Positions 8,803 through 17,222 of a stretch of DNA of 64,000 bases are shown here, one piece after another. The stretch is from Streptomyces aureocirculatus (GTDB lineage: Bacteria > Actinomycetota > Actinomycetes > Streptomycetales > Streptomycetaceae). The first letter of the stretch is position 1, and every line of letters starts with the position of its first letter. The stretch covers positions 62,001-126,000 of the forward strand of contig NZ_JOAP01000028.1 in assembly GCF_000720475.1 (NCBI RefSeq), in the 5' to 3' direction. The notes below the pieces were generated by a model. That model did not search any database, was not told the origin of the DNA, and was given only the letters and a program-made list of their open reading frames with translations. The translations under genes and the position numbers were made by a program.

Positions 8803-9813
8803 GTGGGGGATGTGGCGGTCGGCGCACGATCCGGACACGAGGGGCCCGAGGAGCAGCCAGGGCACTCCGCGGGGCCGGTACCCGCACCCGCGGGGGACGG
8901 GATGAGCACCGGACCGGACACCGCGGCCCCCGGCCCCGCGGCGGCTCCCGGCGAGACCGGCGCCCCGGGCCCCCAGGGAGCCGAGCCGCCGAAGCCGGCG
9001 AAGGGCAAGAAGCCCAAGTCGTTCTGGAAGGAGCTGCCGCTCCTCATCGGAATCGCCCTGGTCCTCGCCCTGGTCATCAAGACCTTCCTGGTCCAGGCGT
9101 TCTCCATCCCGTCGGACTCCATGCAGAACACGCTGCAGCAGGGTGACCGCGTCCTTGTCGACAAGCTGACCCCGTGGTTCGGCTCGGAGCCCGAGCGCGG
9201 CGAAGTCGTGGTCTTCAAGGACCCCGGCCACTGGCTGGACGGCGAACCCACCCCCGAGCCCAACGCGGTGCAGCGGGTCCTCGGCTGGATCGGCCTGATG
9301 CCCTCCGCCGACGAGAAGGACCTCATCAAGCGCGTGATCGCGGTCGGCGGCGACACCGTGGAGTGCAAGGGCACCGGACCGCTGAAGGTCAACGGCAAGG
9401 CGCTGAACGAGAAGAACTACGTCTTCGAGGGCAACACCCCCTGCACGGTCGACGACCAGGGCGGCCAGTTCAAGATCACGGTTCCCAAGGGCAAGATCTG
9501 GGTCATGGGTGACCACCGGCAGAACTCGCTGGACTCCCGCTACCACCAGAACCAGCCCGGTGGCGGCGCCGTGCCCGTCGACAACGTCGTGGGCCGCGCC
9601 TTCGTGATCGCCTGGCCCCCCACCCGCTGGGCGACGCTGCCGGTCCCCGACACCTTCGACCAGCCGGGCATCAGCCAGGCGATGGGCGCCGCACCGGCCG
9701 CCCTCGGCCTCGCGGGCGCGGTGCCGATCGTCCTGTGGCGCCGCCGCCGGGCGGCCGCACGCCCGGATTCCGGGCCCGGCTCCAGGGTTTCTGGCGGACG
9801 TACCGCCGGGTAG
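8803..9813 (+). CDS. lepB: type I signal peptidase with second C-terminal membrane segment, third of four
   Basis: This 336-residue protein has a long Pro/Ala/Gly-rich cytoplasmic N-terminus, a membrane helix at about 77-96, catalytic Ser106 in IPSDSMQN and Lys176 in LIKRVIAVGGD. A second hydrophobic segment (AALGLAGAVPIVLWRRRR) near the end gives a C-terminal anchor, a feature described for streptomycete signal peptidases. I prefer GTG 8803 because GAGGAG (8792-8797) is at correct spacing; GTG 8797 in the same frame would overlap that site. Confidence 0.9.
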   Translation: MGDVAVGARSGHEGPEEQPGHSAGPVPAPAGDGMSTGPDTAAPGPAAAPGETGAPGPQGAEPPKPAKGKKPKSFWKELPLLIGIALVLALVIKTFLVQAFSIPSDSMQNTLQQGDRVLVDKLTPWFGSEPERGEVVVFKDPGHWLDGEPTPEPNAVQRVLGWIGLMPSADEKDLIKRVIAVGGDTVECKGTGPLKVNGKALNEKNYVFEGNTPCTVDDQGGQFKITVPKGKIWVMGDHRQNSLDSRYHQNQPGGGAVPVDNVVGRAFVIAWPPTRWATLPVPDTFDQPGISQAMGAAPAALGLAGAVPIVLWRRRRAAARPDSGPGSRVSGGRTAG

Positions 9814-9938
9814 TCTGCCGTCCCAGATCGCCGATCTTCCACGGCCCGTCCGGAACAGCGCGCGTCATCGCCGTACGCCGCTCGCATACTCGGTACGAGG
9901 GGCCGCGGGGGTCGTCTCCGAGCCGGGGGAGCACTGGG

Positions 9939-10721
9939 ATGAGCACGACGCGTCGTACGGACGAGGGCCACGGACGGCTCGGCAGCACACTGTCGGGGGT
10001 CGCCGTGGCCCTCGGCTGTGTCCTCTTCCTCGGCGGCTTCGTCTGGGGCGCCTTCGTCTACCAGCCGTACACCGTTCCCACGGGCTCGATGACCCCCACC
10101 ATCGGGGCGGGCGACCGGGTCCTCGCCCAGCGCATCGACGGCGACGACGTGCGCCGCGGTGACGTCGTCGTCTTCCGGCAGCAGTCCTGGGGCGACCTGC
10201 CGATGATCAAGCGCGTCGTCGGCGTCGGCGGCGACAAGGTCGCCTGCTGTACCGAGGGCAGGCTGACCGTCAACGGCAAGCAGATCGAGGAACCGTATCT
10301 CCCCAAGGGGGAAGATGCCGCGGCGACCGGCCTTCCGGCCACGACCGTGCCCGAGGGGCGGCTGTTCCTGCTCGGTGACGAGCGCAGCGGTTCGATGGAC
10401 TCCAGCGTGCACCTGGAGGACGCGAACCACGGCACCGTGCCGCGCAGCGCCGTGAAGGCCCGCGTCGACGCCGTGGCCTGGCCGCTGGACGGCATGCTCG
10501 ACCCCACCACGGCCTTCGACGGTCTGCCCGGCGGCGGCGGGTCCGAGCCGGGGCCGCTGCGGCTCCAGCTCGCCGCGGTGGTGACGGGAGCGGTGCTTGT
10601 CCTCGGCGGGGCCGCGTACGGGCCCATCGCCAGGCGGACCCGGCGGGGTGCCGGGTCTACCGGCGGCGCGGGCGCGGGCGGCAGGTCCGGCGGGACGACG
10701 GAGGCCGCGGGTGTCGGCTGA
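9939..10721 (+). CDS. lepB: type I signal peptidase with C-terminal anchor, fourth of four
   Basis: This 260-residue protein has a membrane helix at about 17-39, catalytic Ser50 in VPTGSMTP and Lys91 in MIKRVVGVGGDK. A late box GDERSGSMDS replaces the usual GDHRxxSxDS, so His is Glu here. A C-terminal hydrophobic segment (LAAVVTGAVLVLGGAAYGPI) anchors the end. The start is ATG 9939 with GGGGGAG at 9925-9931; the frame is open upstream to 9735 but that region overlaps the preceding gene. The stop overlaps the Nudix gene start. Confidence 0.9.
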   Translation: MSTTRRTDEGHGRLGSTLSGVAVALGCVLFLGGFVWGAFVYQPYTVPTGSMTPTIGAGDRVLAQRIDGDDVRRGDVVVFRQQSWGDLPMIKRVVGVGGDKVACCTEGRLTVNGKQIEEPYLPKGEDAAATGLPATTVPEGRLFLLGDERSGSMDSSVHLEDANHGTVPRSAVKARVDAVAWPLDGMLDPTTAFDGLPGGGGSEPGPLRLQLAAVVTGAVLVLGGAAYGPIARRTRRGAGSTGGAGAGGRSGGTTEAAGVG

Positions 10722-11307
10722 CGGGGTGGCGTCCGACGAGGTGTCGCCGGGGGCGGCTGTGGGCGGGCCGTCGGTGCCCGCGGACGGGGTGACCGGTGCC
10801 GCTGGGGCCGGCGCGATGGCGGGGCGGCCGCTGCGGAAGGTGGCCCGGGTCGTGCTCCTGGACGGGCGCGACCGCATTCTGCTGCTGCACGGGCACGAGC
10901 CGGGCGACCCGGCGGACGACTGGTGGTTCACGCCGGGCGGCGGCCTTGAGGGCGACGAGACGCGTGCGCAGGCCGCGCTGCGGGAGCTCGCCGAGGAGAC
11001 GGGAATCACAGACGTCGAACTCGGCCCCGTCCTGTGGCGGCGGATGTGTTCCTTTCCCTTCGCGGGACGGCGCTGGGACCAGGACGAGTGGTACTACCTG
11101 GCGCGCACCACACAGACGGTGACGCGCCCGGCGGGGCTGACCGAGCTCGAGCGGCGCAGTGTCGCGGGAGCGCGCTGGTGGACGTGCCCGGAACTGGCCC
11201 GGGCACGTGAGACGGTGTATCCGACCAGGCTCGCCGAGTTGCTGCGCAAGCTGCTCGACGAGGGTCCTCCGAGCTCGCCCGAGACCCTGGACACGGAAAT
11301 CGTGTAG
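10711..11307 (+). CDS. Nudix hydrolase
   Basis: This protein would hydrolyse a nucleoside diphosphate linked to another moiety. The Nudix box at residues 77-99 follows Gx5Ex7REUxEExGU (starting GGLEGDE and ending RELAEETGI). The start is GTG 10711, preceded by GGAGG at 10700-10704 and overlapping the signal peptidase stop by 11 bases. About 40 N-terminal residues are low-complexity. The substrate is unknown; the conserved position after the signal peptidases suggests a housekeeping role. Confidence 0.88.
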   Translation: MSADGVASDEVSPGAAVGGPSVPADGVTGAAGAGAMAGRPLRKVARVVLLDGRDRILLLHGHEPGDPADDWWFTPGGGLEGDETRAQAALRELAEETGITDVELGPVLWRRMCSFPFAGRRWDQDEWYYLARTTQTVTRPAGLTELERRSVAGARWWTCPELARARETVYPTRLAELLRKLLDEGPPSSPETLDTEIV

Positions 11308-11362
11308 GGGCCCCCGGGGCTGGCGCACAATAGGGGGACGCACGGCTGAAGGGGAACATGCC

Positions 11363-11671
11363 ATGAGCGCCGAGGACCTCGAGAAGTACGAGACCGAGAT
11401 GGAGCTGAAGCTCTACCGGGAGTACCGCGACGTCGTCGGGCTGTTCAAATACGTGATCGAGACCGAGCGGCGCTTCTACCTCACCAATGACTACGAGATG
11501 CAGGTGCACTCGGTCCAGGGCGAGGTGTTCTTCGAGGTCTCGATGGCCGACGCCTGGGTGTGGGACATGTACCGCCCGGCCAGGTTCGTCAAGCAGGTGC
11601 GGGTACTCACGTTCAAGGACGTGAATATCGAGGAGCTCAACAAGAGCGATCTGGAGCTTCCGGGCGGCTGA
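11363..11671 (+). CDS. DUF2469 family protein
   Basis: This 102-residue acidic protein (MSAEDLEKYETEMELKLYRE onward) matches the actinobacterial DUF2469 family, conserved beside yraN and rnhB/lepB genes and without established function. It is soluble and rich in aromatic and charged residues. The start is ATG 11363 with GAAGGGGA at 11348-11355. The -10-like CACAAT at 11326-11331 suggests its own promoter. GC-rich inverted repeats follow the stop (11672-11698). Confidence 0.9.
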   Translation: MSAEDLEKYETEMELKLYREYRDVVGLFKYVIETERRFYLTNDYEMQVHSVQGEVFFEVSMADAWVWDMYRPARFVKQVRVLTFKDVNIEELNKSDLELPGG

Positions 11672-11809
11672 GCCGCCGCCCGCACTGGGCCCGGCGGCAG
11701 GTGAGTCACCCTTCCGGGGGACGGAGTTGTCCACAACCCGCGAGTAACGCACCAAGATCCAACAGCGGGGCGCCACCACGTGACCGTGGGTGTCGGAGGT
11801 GGTGCCGAC

Positions 11810-12172
11810 ATGAACGCACAGGGTGCTCTCGGCAGGTACGGCGAGGAACTGGCCGCACGGCGGCTGGCCGAAGCCGGAATGACGGTCCTGGACCGCAATT
11901 GGCGTGGCGGCCGCACGGGTGAGATCGACATCGTCGCCCGCGACGGCGACGCCCTGGTCGTCTGCGAGGTGAAGACCCGCAGGCAGGCCTCGTTCCAGCA
12001 CCCGATGGCGGCGATGACGCCCGTCAAGGCCCAACGGCTGCGTGGTCTCGCGGAACGCTGGCTCCAGGAGCACGGCGGGGCACCACCGGGCGGGGTGCGC
12101 ATCGACCTGGTGGGCGTCGTCGTGCCCGAGCGGGGCGCCCCCGTGGTGGAGCACGCCCGGGGGGTGGCGTGA
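11810..12172 (+). CDS. yraN: YraN family (UPF0102) predicted endonuclease-fold protein
   Basis: This 120-residue protein has a restriction-endonuclease-like core: GEID (Asp40), then CEVKTR with Glu53 and Lys55, the PD-(D/E)xK pattern. The family is widespread and its substrate is unclear. I chose ATG 11810 because GGAGG (11795-11799) fits; GTG 11780 in frame has no such site. The stop TGA overlaps the yifB start (ATG 12172), so it is coupled to a competence-type gene pair. Confidence 0.9.
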   Translation: MNAQGALGRYGEELAARRLAEAGMTVLDRNWRGGRTGEIDIVARDGDALVVCEVKTRRQASFQHPMAAMTPVKAQRLRGLAERWLQEHGGAPPGGVRIDLVGVVVPERGAPVVEHARGVA

Positions 12173-13791
12173 TGGGATTCGCGCGTACGTGCTCGGTGGC
12201 CCTGGTGGGCGTCGAAGGCGTCGTCGTCGAGGTCCAGGCCGATCTGGAGCCGGGCGTCGCGGCGTTCACGCTGGTGGGGCTGCCCGACAAGAGCCTCACG
12301 GAGAGCCGGGACCGGGTCAGGGCGGCCGTGGTCAACTCCGGCGGTGAGTGGCCGCAGAAGAAGCTCACGGTCGGGCTGAGCCCCGCGTCCGTGCCGAAGG
12401 GAGGCAGCGGCTTCGACTTGGCCGTGGCCTGTGCCGTCCTCGGAGCGGCGGAGCGGATCGACCCCCGCGTCCTCGCCGACGTCGTGATGATCGGGGAACT
12501 GGGGCTCGACGGCCGGGTGCGTCCGGTGCGCGGTGTGCTGCCCGCCGTCCTCGCGGCGGCGGACGCGGGCTATGAACAGGTGGTCGTCCCGGAGTGCACG
12601 GCTGCGGAAGCTGCCCTGGTACCCGGGGTTTCCGTCCTGGGGGTGCGCAGTCTCCGCCAGTTGATCGCGGTCCTCACCGACGAGCCCGTCCCCGAGGAAC
12701 CCCCGGACGAATCCGGCCGCCCGGATCCCCTGATGGCGGGCCTGAACCTGCCCGGCGCGGCGTTCGGCAGCGGTATGGGCGGTGTCGCCGCCCACGACCA
12801 GCGGCACGACTTCGCGGACGTGGTCGGCCAGGTGTCCGCGCGGACGGCGATGGAGGTCGCCGCCGCCGGCGGGCACCACGTGTTCCTCCAAGGCCCGCCG
12901 GGCGCGGGCAAGACGATGCTCGCCGAGCGGATGCCGGCCATCATGCCCCGCCTGTCCCGGGCGGAATCCCTGGAGGTCACCGCCGTCCACTCGGTCGCGG
13001 GCATGCTGCCGCCCGGCAAGCCCCTGGTGGATGTCCCGCCGTTCTGCGCGCCGCACCACTCGGCGACCATGCAGTCGCTGGTGGGAGGCGGCAAGGGGAT
13101 CGCCCGTCCCGGGGCGGTCTCCCTGGCGCACCGGGGAGTGCTCTTCCTCGACGAGGCTCCTGAGTTCAGCAGCCACGCCCTGGACGCCCTGCGCCAGCCG
13201 CTGGAATCGGGGTACGTCGTGATCGCCCGCAGCGCCGGAGTGGTGCGGCTGCCCTCACAGTTCCTGATGCTCCTGGCTGCGAACCCCTGCCCGTGCGGCC
13301 GCCTCAGCGTGACCGGCGACAACTGCGACTGCTCACCCAACAGCATCCGCCGCTATCAGTCACGGCTCTCCGGACCCCTCCTCGACCGGGTCGACCTCCG
13401 CGTGGAGGTAGAGCCGGTCACCCGCTCCGAACTGACGGCCCAAGGGGCGCGTGGCGAGTCCACGCAGGTCGTGGCCGCCCGGGTGCGTGCCGCCCGGGAG
13501 CGCGCGGCCACCCGCCTCACGGGCACACCGTGGCGCGCCAACAGCGAGGTGCCCGGCCACGAACTGCGCAGCCGCTGGCAGGCGGTCCCCGGCGCCATGG
13601 CCGAGGCCGAGCACAGCCTGGAACGCGGTGTCCTCACCGCACGCGGCCTCGACCGCGTGCTGCGGGTGGCGTGGACGGTGGCGGACCTGACGGGCCACGA
13701 CCGCCCCGACGCCGGCGACGTGGCCCTCGCCCTGCAACTGCGCACGGGGGTGCCACGCGGGGTGCCGATGGTGGTGGGGGCGCGACCGTGA
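12172..13791 (+). CDS. comM: YifB/ComM family Mg-chelatase-like AAA+ ATPase
   Basis: This 539-residue protein starts [20 protein letters not shown], has an N-terminal Lon-like/S5 domain, then an AAA+ module with Walker A GPPGAGKT at 241-248 and Walker B GVLFLDEAPEF near 323-333. A Cys-rich NPCPCG turn follows, then a Mg-chelatase C-terminal domain. In Vibrio, ComM acts as a branch-migration helicase in natural transformation; a similar recombination role is inferred. It is coupled to yraN upstream and overlaps dprA downstream by 4 bases. Confidence 0.93.
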   Translation: MGFARTCSVALVGVEGVVVEVQADLEPGVAAFTLVGLPDKSLTESRDRVRAAVVNSGGEWPQKKLTVGLSPASVPKGGSGFDLAVACAVLGAAERIDPRVLADVVMIGELGLDGRVRPVRGVLPAVLAAADAGYEQVVVPECTAAEAALVPGVSVLGVRSLRQLIAVLTDEPVPEEPPDESGRPDPLMAGLNLPGAAFGSGMGGVAAHDQRHDFADVVGQVSARTAMEVAAAGGHHVFLQGPPGAGKTMLAERMPAIMPRLSRAESLEVTAVHSVAGMLPPGKPLVDVPPFCAPHHSATMQSLVGGGKGIARPGAVSLAHRGVLFLDEAPEFSSHALDALRQPLESGYVVIARSAGVVRLPSQFLMLLAANPCPCGRLSVTGDNCDCSPNSIRRYQSRLSGPLLDRVDLRVEVEPVTRSELTAQGARGESTQVVAARVRAARERAATRLTGTPWRANSEVPGHELRSRWQAVPGAMAEAEHSLERGVLTARGLDRVLRVAWTVADLTGHDRPDAGDVALALQLRTGVPRGVPMVVGARP

Positions 13792-15164
13792 GGCAGGGGG
13801 ACGAGGAGTGGCCGGGGGGCGAGGAGTGGCTGGCCCGTGTCGCGCTGACCCGCGTGCTGGAGCCGGGGGATGCCGTGGGCGGGCGGTGGCTCCGGGAGTG
13901 GGGGGCCGTAGAGGTGCTGCGGCGGCTGGTCGAGGGGGATGCGGGTGATGTGGGGGCCGCGGGGGACGCGTGGTCCGGGGGCGAGAGGCCTGAGGGGTAC
14001 GGGAGGCCTGAGGAGGATGCGAGGTCCGGGGGCCGGGAGAGGGGTGAGGGGTACGGGAGACCCGCGAGGGACGCGTGGTTCGAGGGCAAGGGGAGTGAGG
14101 GACACGGGAGGCCCGAGGGGGAAAGGGCGGCCGCAGGGGGTGGTGGCGCGCGGCTGCCGGGGGTCTCGGCGAAGCGGTGGGCGGGGCTGAGGGCGCGGGC
14201 CGGACGGGTACGGGCGGAGCGGGACCTGGAGACGGCCACGGTGGCAGGGGCACGGTTCGTGGCGCCGGGGGACGCCGAATGGCCCGCCCAACTGGACGAC
14301 CTGGGGGACGCGCGGCCCGTGGGGCTGTGGGTGCGGGGGCGGCCCTCCCTGCGGATATGGGCGCTGCGGTCGGTGGCGGTCGTGGGGGCGCGTGCCTGCA
14401 CGGAGTACGGGGCGCACATGGCGGCGGACCTGGGCGCGGGTCTCGCCGAGCGCGGGTGGGTTGTGGTGTCCGGCGGCGCGTACGGCGTGGACGGCGGCGC
14501 GCACCGGGGTGCTCTCGGCGCGGGCGGCGCCACGGTGGCGGTCCTTGCGTGCGGGGTGGACAGGCCCTATCCCCGGGGTCACGCACAACTGATCGGGCGG
14601 ATCGCCGAACAGGGACTCGTCGTGGGGGAGTTGCCGCCGGGCGACCATCCGACGCCGAGCAGATTCATCCTCAGGAACAGAGTCATCGCCGCGCTCACCC
14701 GGGGCACCGTCGTCGTGGAGGCCGCCCACCGCAGCGGCGCGCTGGTCACGGCCCGCTGCGCCCAGGACCTCGGGAGGTACACGATGGGAGTACCCGGCCC
14801 GGCCACCAGCGGCCTCTCGGCCGGGGTGCACGAGCTGCTCCGCGGGGACGCGGTGCTGGTCAGCGATGCCGCCGAAGTCGTGGAGCTGGTGGGGGACATG
14901 GGGGACGTCGCGCCCCGACGGCGCGGCCCGGTGGTGCCGCGGGATCTGCTCGACCCGGAGGCGGCGGGTGTGCTGGCGGCGCTGCCCGCGCGGGGAAGTG
15001 CGGGGGTGCGGGACATCGCGCTGAGCGCGGGCACCAGTACGGACGACGCGGTCGTCCGGCTGTACGAACTTCGCTCGCTCGGGTTCGTCGAACGACAGGG
15101 CGACGGCTGGCAGTTGACACGCCAGACGATTCCCCCGGTCTTTCCGGGCGGGGGTGGGAGGTGA
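13788..15164 (+). CDS. dprA: DNA processing protein DprA
   Basis: DprA loads RecA on single-stranded DNA. The start is GTG 13788, overlapping the yifB stop (GTGA). The Rossmann-like core contains SVAVVGARACTEYG, VVSGGAYGVDGGAH, CGVDRPYPRGH and PSRFILRNRVIAALT, and a C-terminal winged-helix follows. Of 458 residues, about 54 (residues 60-113) form an unusual Gly/Arg/Glu-rich repeat between the N-terminal helical domain and the core. Family members are usually 360-400 residues, so this insertion explains the excess length. Confidence 0.92.
   Translation: MRQGDEEWPGGEEWLARVALTRVLEPGDAVGGRWLREWGAVEVLRRLVEGDAGDVGAAGDAWSGGERPEGYGRPEEDARSGGRERGEGYGRPARDAWFEGKGSEGHGRPEGERAAAGGGGARLPGVSAKRWAGLRARAGRVRAERDLETATVAGARFVAPGDAEWPAQLDDLGDARPVGLWVRGRPSLRIWALRSVAVVGARACTEYGAHMAADLGAGLAERGWVVVSGGAYGVDGGAHRGALGAGGATVAVLACGVDRPYPRGHAQLIGRIAEQGLVVGELPPGDHPTPSRFILRNRVIAALTRGTVVVEAAHRSGALVTARCAQDLGRYTMGVPGPATSGLSAGVHELLRGDAVLVSDAAEVVELVGDMGDVAPRRRGPVVPRDLLDPEAAGVLAALPARGSAGVRDIALSAGTSTDDAVVRLYELRSLGFVERQGDGWQLTRQTIPPVFPGGGGR
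13965..14126 (+). repeat. degenerate repeat within dprA coding an R/G/E-rich linker
   Basis: Copies of a purine-rich unit (GAGGGGTACGGGAGRCC and GACGCGTGGTYCG variants) recur at intervals of about 30-70 bases. The encoded pieces are ERPEGYGRPEEDAR, ERGEGYGRPARDAW and GSEGHGRPEG. The frame stays open across all copies. Confidence 0.6.
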
Positions 15165-15466
15165 CGGTGCGTGTTGCGCCGGACGGATGACACGCCGACG
15201 CCCTTGGGAAAAGGAGGAGTTGGCGCACTAGGGCAGTCACGCAGAGCGACGGCGAACCGCCCGTAGGGCGTCAAGCGGAACGTATCTGCGTACGCGCGAT
15301 CCCATAGTCTTCGCACACTGCGACACATCAGTCACGCTACGCTCACAACGAATCCGGTGCAGACAGGCAATCAGACGGACAAGCTCATTCACATCACGCA
15401 AAATCGCCATGGCAGCGGGTTCCGGTAACTTTCCCATGTTCACGGCAGAACGGCTCAAGGCGACGC
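15165..15466. other. 302-bp gap between dprA and whiG
   Basis: No open frame with coding character, RNA gene or repeat is recognisable. The whiG promoter and leader must lie here. The region is less GC-rich than its neighbours near 15,290-15,450. From memory, S. coelicolor carries a block of additional genes at this junction; here the two genes are directly adjacent. Confidence 0.5.
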
Positions 15467-16306
15467 ATGCCCCAGCACACGTCAGGGTCCGACCGGGCGG
15501 CAGTCCCCCCAGCCGCCCGAAGCGGCGAGCGGGAGCGGCCACCCGCTCCCACGTCGCTTGACGAGCTGTGGCGGTCGTACAAGACGACGGGCGACGGACG
15601 GCTGCGCGAGCAGTTGATCCTGCACTACTCGCCGCTGGTGAAGTACGTCGCGGGACGGGTGAGCGTGGGTCTGCCGCCCAATGTCGAGCAGGCGGACTTC
15701 GTCTCCTCCGGGGTCTTCGGGCTCATCGACGCGATCGAGAAGTTCGACATCGAGCGGTCGATCAAGTTCGAGACCTACGCGATCACGCGGATCCGGGGCG
15801 CGATGATCGACGAGCTGCGGGCGCTCGACTGGATCCCGAGGTCCGTGCGGCAGAAGGCGCGGAACGTGGAGCGGGCCTACGCCACCCTGGAGGCGCGGCT
15901 GCGGCGCACCCCCTCCGAGGGGGAGGTGGCAGCCGAGATGGGCATCGCCGTGGAGGAACTGCACGCGGTGTTCAGCCAGTTGTCCCTGGCGAACGTCGTC
16001 GCCCTGGAGGAGTTGCTGCACGTCGGCAGCGAGGGCGACCGGCTGAGCCTGATGGACACGCTCGAGGACACCGCGGCCGACAACCCCGTCGAGGTCGCCG
16101 AGAACCGTGAGCTGCGGCGACTCCTCGCGCGCGCCATCAACACGCTGCCCGAACGCGAGAAGACCGTCGTCACGCTGTACTACTACGAGGGGCTCACGCT
16201 CGCCGAGATCGGCAATGTGCTCGGCGTGACGGAGAGCCGGGTGAGCCAGATCCACACCAAGTCGGTGCTGCAGCTACGGGCGAAGTTGGCCAGTTTCGGC
16301 CGGTGA
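15467..16306 (+). CDS. whiG: sporulation sigma factor WhiG (FliA-type)
   Basis: WhiG directs RNA polymerase to early sporulation genes of aerial hyphae, such as whiH and whiI. The 279-residue protein has sigma regions 2 ([36 protein letters not shown]), 3 ([19 protein letters not shown]) and 4 ([34 protein letters not shown]), in FliA-family style. The about 25-residue N-terminal extension is low-complexity. WhiG is commonly controlled by an anti-sigma factor (RsiG with c-di-GMP) encoded elsewhere. Confidence 0.95.
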   Translation: MPQHTSGSDRAAVPPAARSGERERPPAPTSLDELWRSYKTTGDGRLREQLILHYSPLVKYVAGRVSVGLPPNVEQADFVSSGVFGLIDAIEKFDIERSIKFETYAITRIRGAMIDELRALDWIPRSVRQKARNVERAYATLEARLRRTPSEGEVAAEMGIAVEELHAVFSQLSLANVVALEELLHVGSEGDRLSLMDTLEDTAADNPVEVAENRELRRLLARAINTLPEREKTVVTLYYYEGLTLAEIGNVLGVTESRVSQIHTKSVLQLRAKLASFGR

Positions 16307-16457
16307 GGGGGCGCCGGGCGCAGTCGGGCAAAGGGTGCGCTGAATCGTCCCTGCTGCCGGTGCGCCCCGGCTCTGCCTTGCCTCTTCTCGGCGCCGGTGC
16401 TCCCGCCGCCGGGTGGAGTGCCCGCTTGGCGGACTCCCCTGGTGGGCGCCGCGTCCG

Positions 16458-16463
16458 TAAAGT
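16458..16463 (+). promoter_or_regulatory. -10 hexamer consistent with leaderless transcription of the TetR gene
   Basis: TAAAGT lies exactly 6 bases before the GTG at 16470, so transcription would begin at the start codon. There is no ribosome binding site, which agrees with a leaderless message. Confidence 0.4.
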
Positions 16464-16469
16464 GGGGGG

Positions 16470-17051
16470 GTGCCAAGGATTCGAGCGGCCTCTGTGGCCG
16501 AGCACCGGTCGATGCAGCGCGGCGCCCTGCTGGACGCAGCGCGGTCCCTGCTGTCCGAAGGGGGTACGGAGGCGCTGACGTTCCCGGCGCTCGCCGAGCG
16601 CACGGGTCTTGCGCGCTCGTCCGTCTACGAGTACTTCCGTTCGCGCGCGGCCGTCGTCGAAGAGCTCTGCGAGGTCGACTTCCCCCTCTGGGCGGCGGAG
16701 GTCTCCGCGGCGATGGAGGCGGCGGACTCGCCGGAGCAGCAGGTCGAGGCCTATGTGCGGCGGCAGCTCGCGCTGGTCGGGGACCGGCGGCACCGGGCCG
16801 TGGTGGCGATCTCGGCCAGTGAGCTCGACGCGGGCGCCCGGGAGAAGATCCGGGCCGCGCACGGTGGGCTCGTGGCCATGATCGTGGAGGCGCTCGGTGC
16901 CCTGGGGCACCAGGAGCCGCGGCTGGCCGCGATGCTGCTTCAGGGGATCGTGGACGCCGCCGTGCGGCGAATTGAACTCGGCGTGGCCGAGGAGCCCGAG
17001 GCGATCATCGAGGCCGCTGTGGCCATGGCGTTGCGGGGTGTGCGCGGCTAG
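16470..17051 (+). CDS. TetR-family transcriptional regulator
   Basis: This 193-residue protein has an N-terminal helix-turn-helix (ALTFPALAERTGLARSSVYEYF, residues about 36-57) and an all-helical ligand domain. The start is GTG 16470. It lies between whiG and the M23 gene; no target operator could be paired with it. The ligand is unknown. Confidence 0.88.
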   Translation: MPRIRAASVAEHRSMQRGALLDAARSLLSEGGTEALTFPALAERTGLARSSVYEYFRSRAAVVEELCEVDFPLWAAEVSAAMEAADSPEQQVEAYVRRQLALVGDRRHRAVVAISASELDAGAREKIRAAHGGLVAMIVEALGALGHQEPRLAAMLLQGIVDAAVRRIELGVAEEPEAIIEAAVAMALRGVRG

Positions 17052-17073
17052 TCCCTTCTAGGTTTGGTGCCCG

Positions 17074-17112
17074 GTGCCCTGTGCCCTGTGCCCTGTGCCC
17101 TGTGCCTTGTGC
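17074..17112. repeat. 7-bp microsatellite (GTGCCCT)n
   Basis: GTGCCCT occurs four times in tandem, followed by GTGCCTT and GTGCC. It lies between the stop of the TetR gene and the 3' end of the convergent M23 gene, so it is non-coding. Confidence 0.75.
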
Positions 17113-17222
17113 CGGGGAGGGCGGGTTCCGTCCCGCCGACGTCCGGGTGACCGGAACGGCAAGCGGCAGGTGGCAGGTGGCTGGCGGGTGTCGGCGGGGG
17201 GCGGAGTGGGGGTCCGGCCGTG

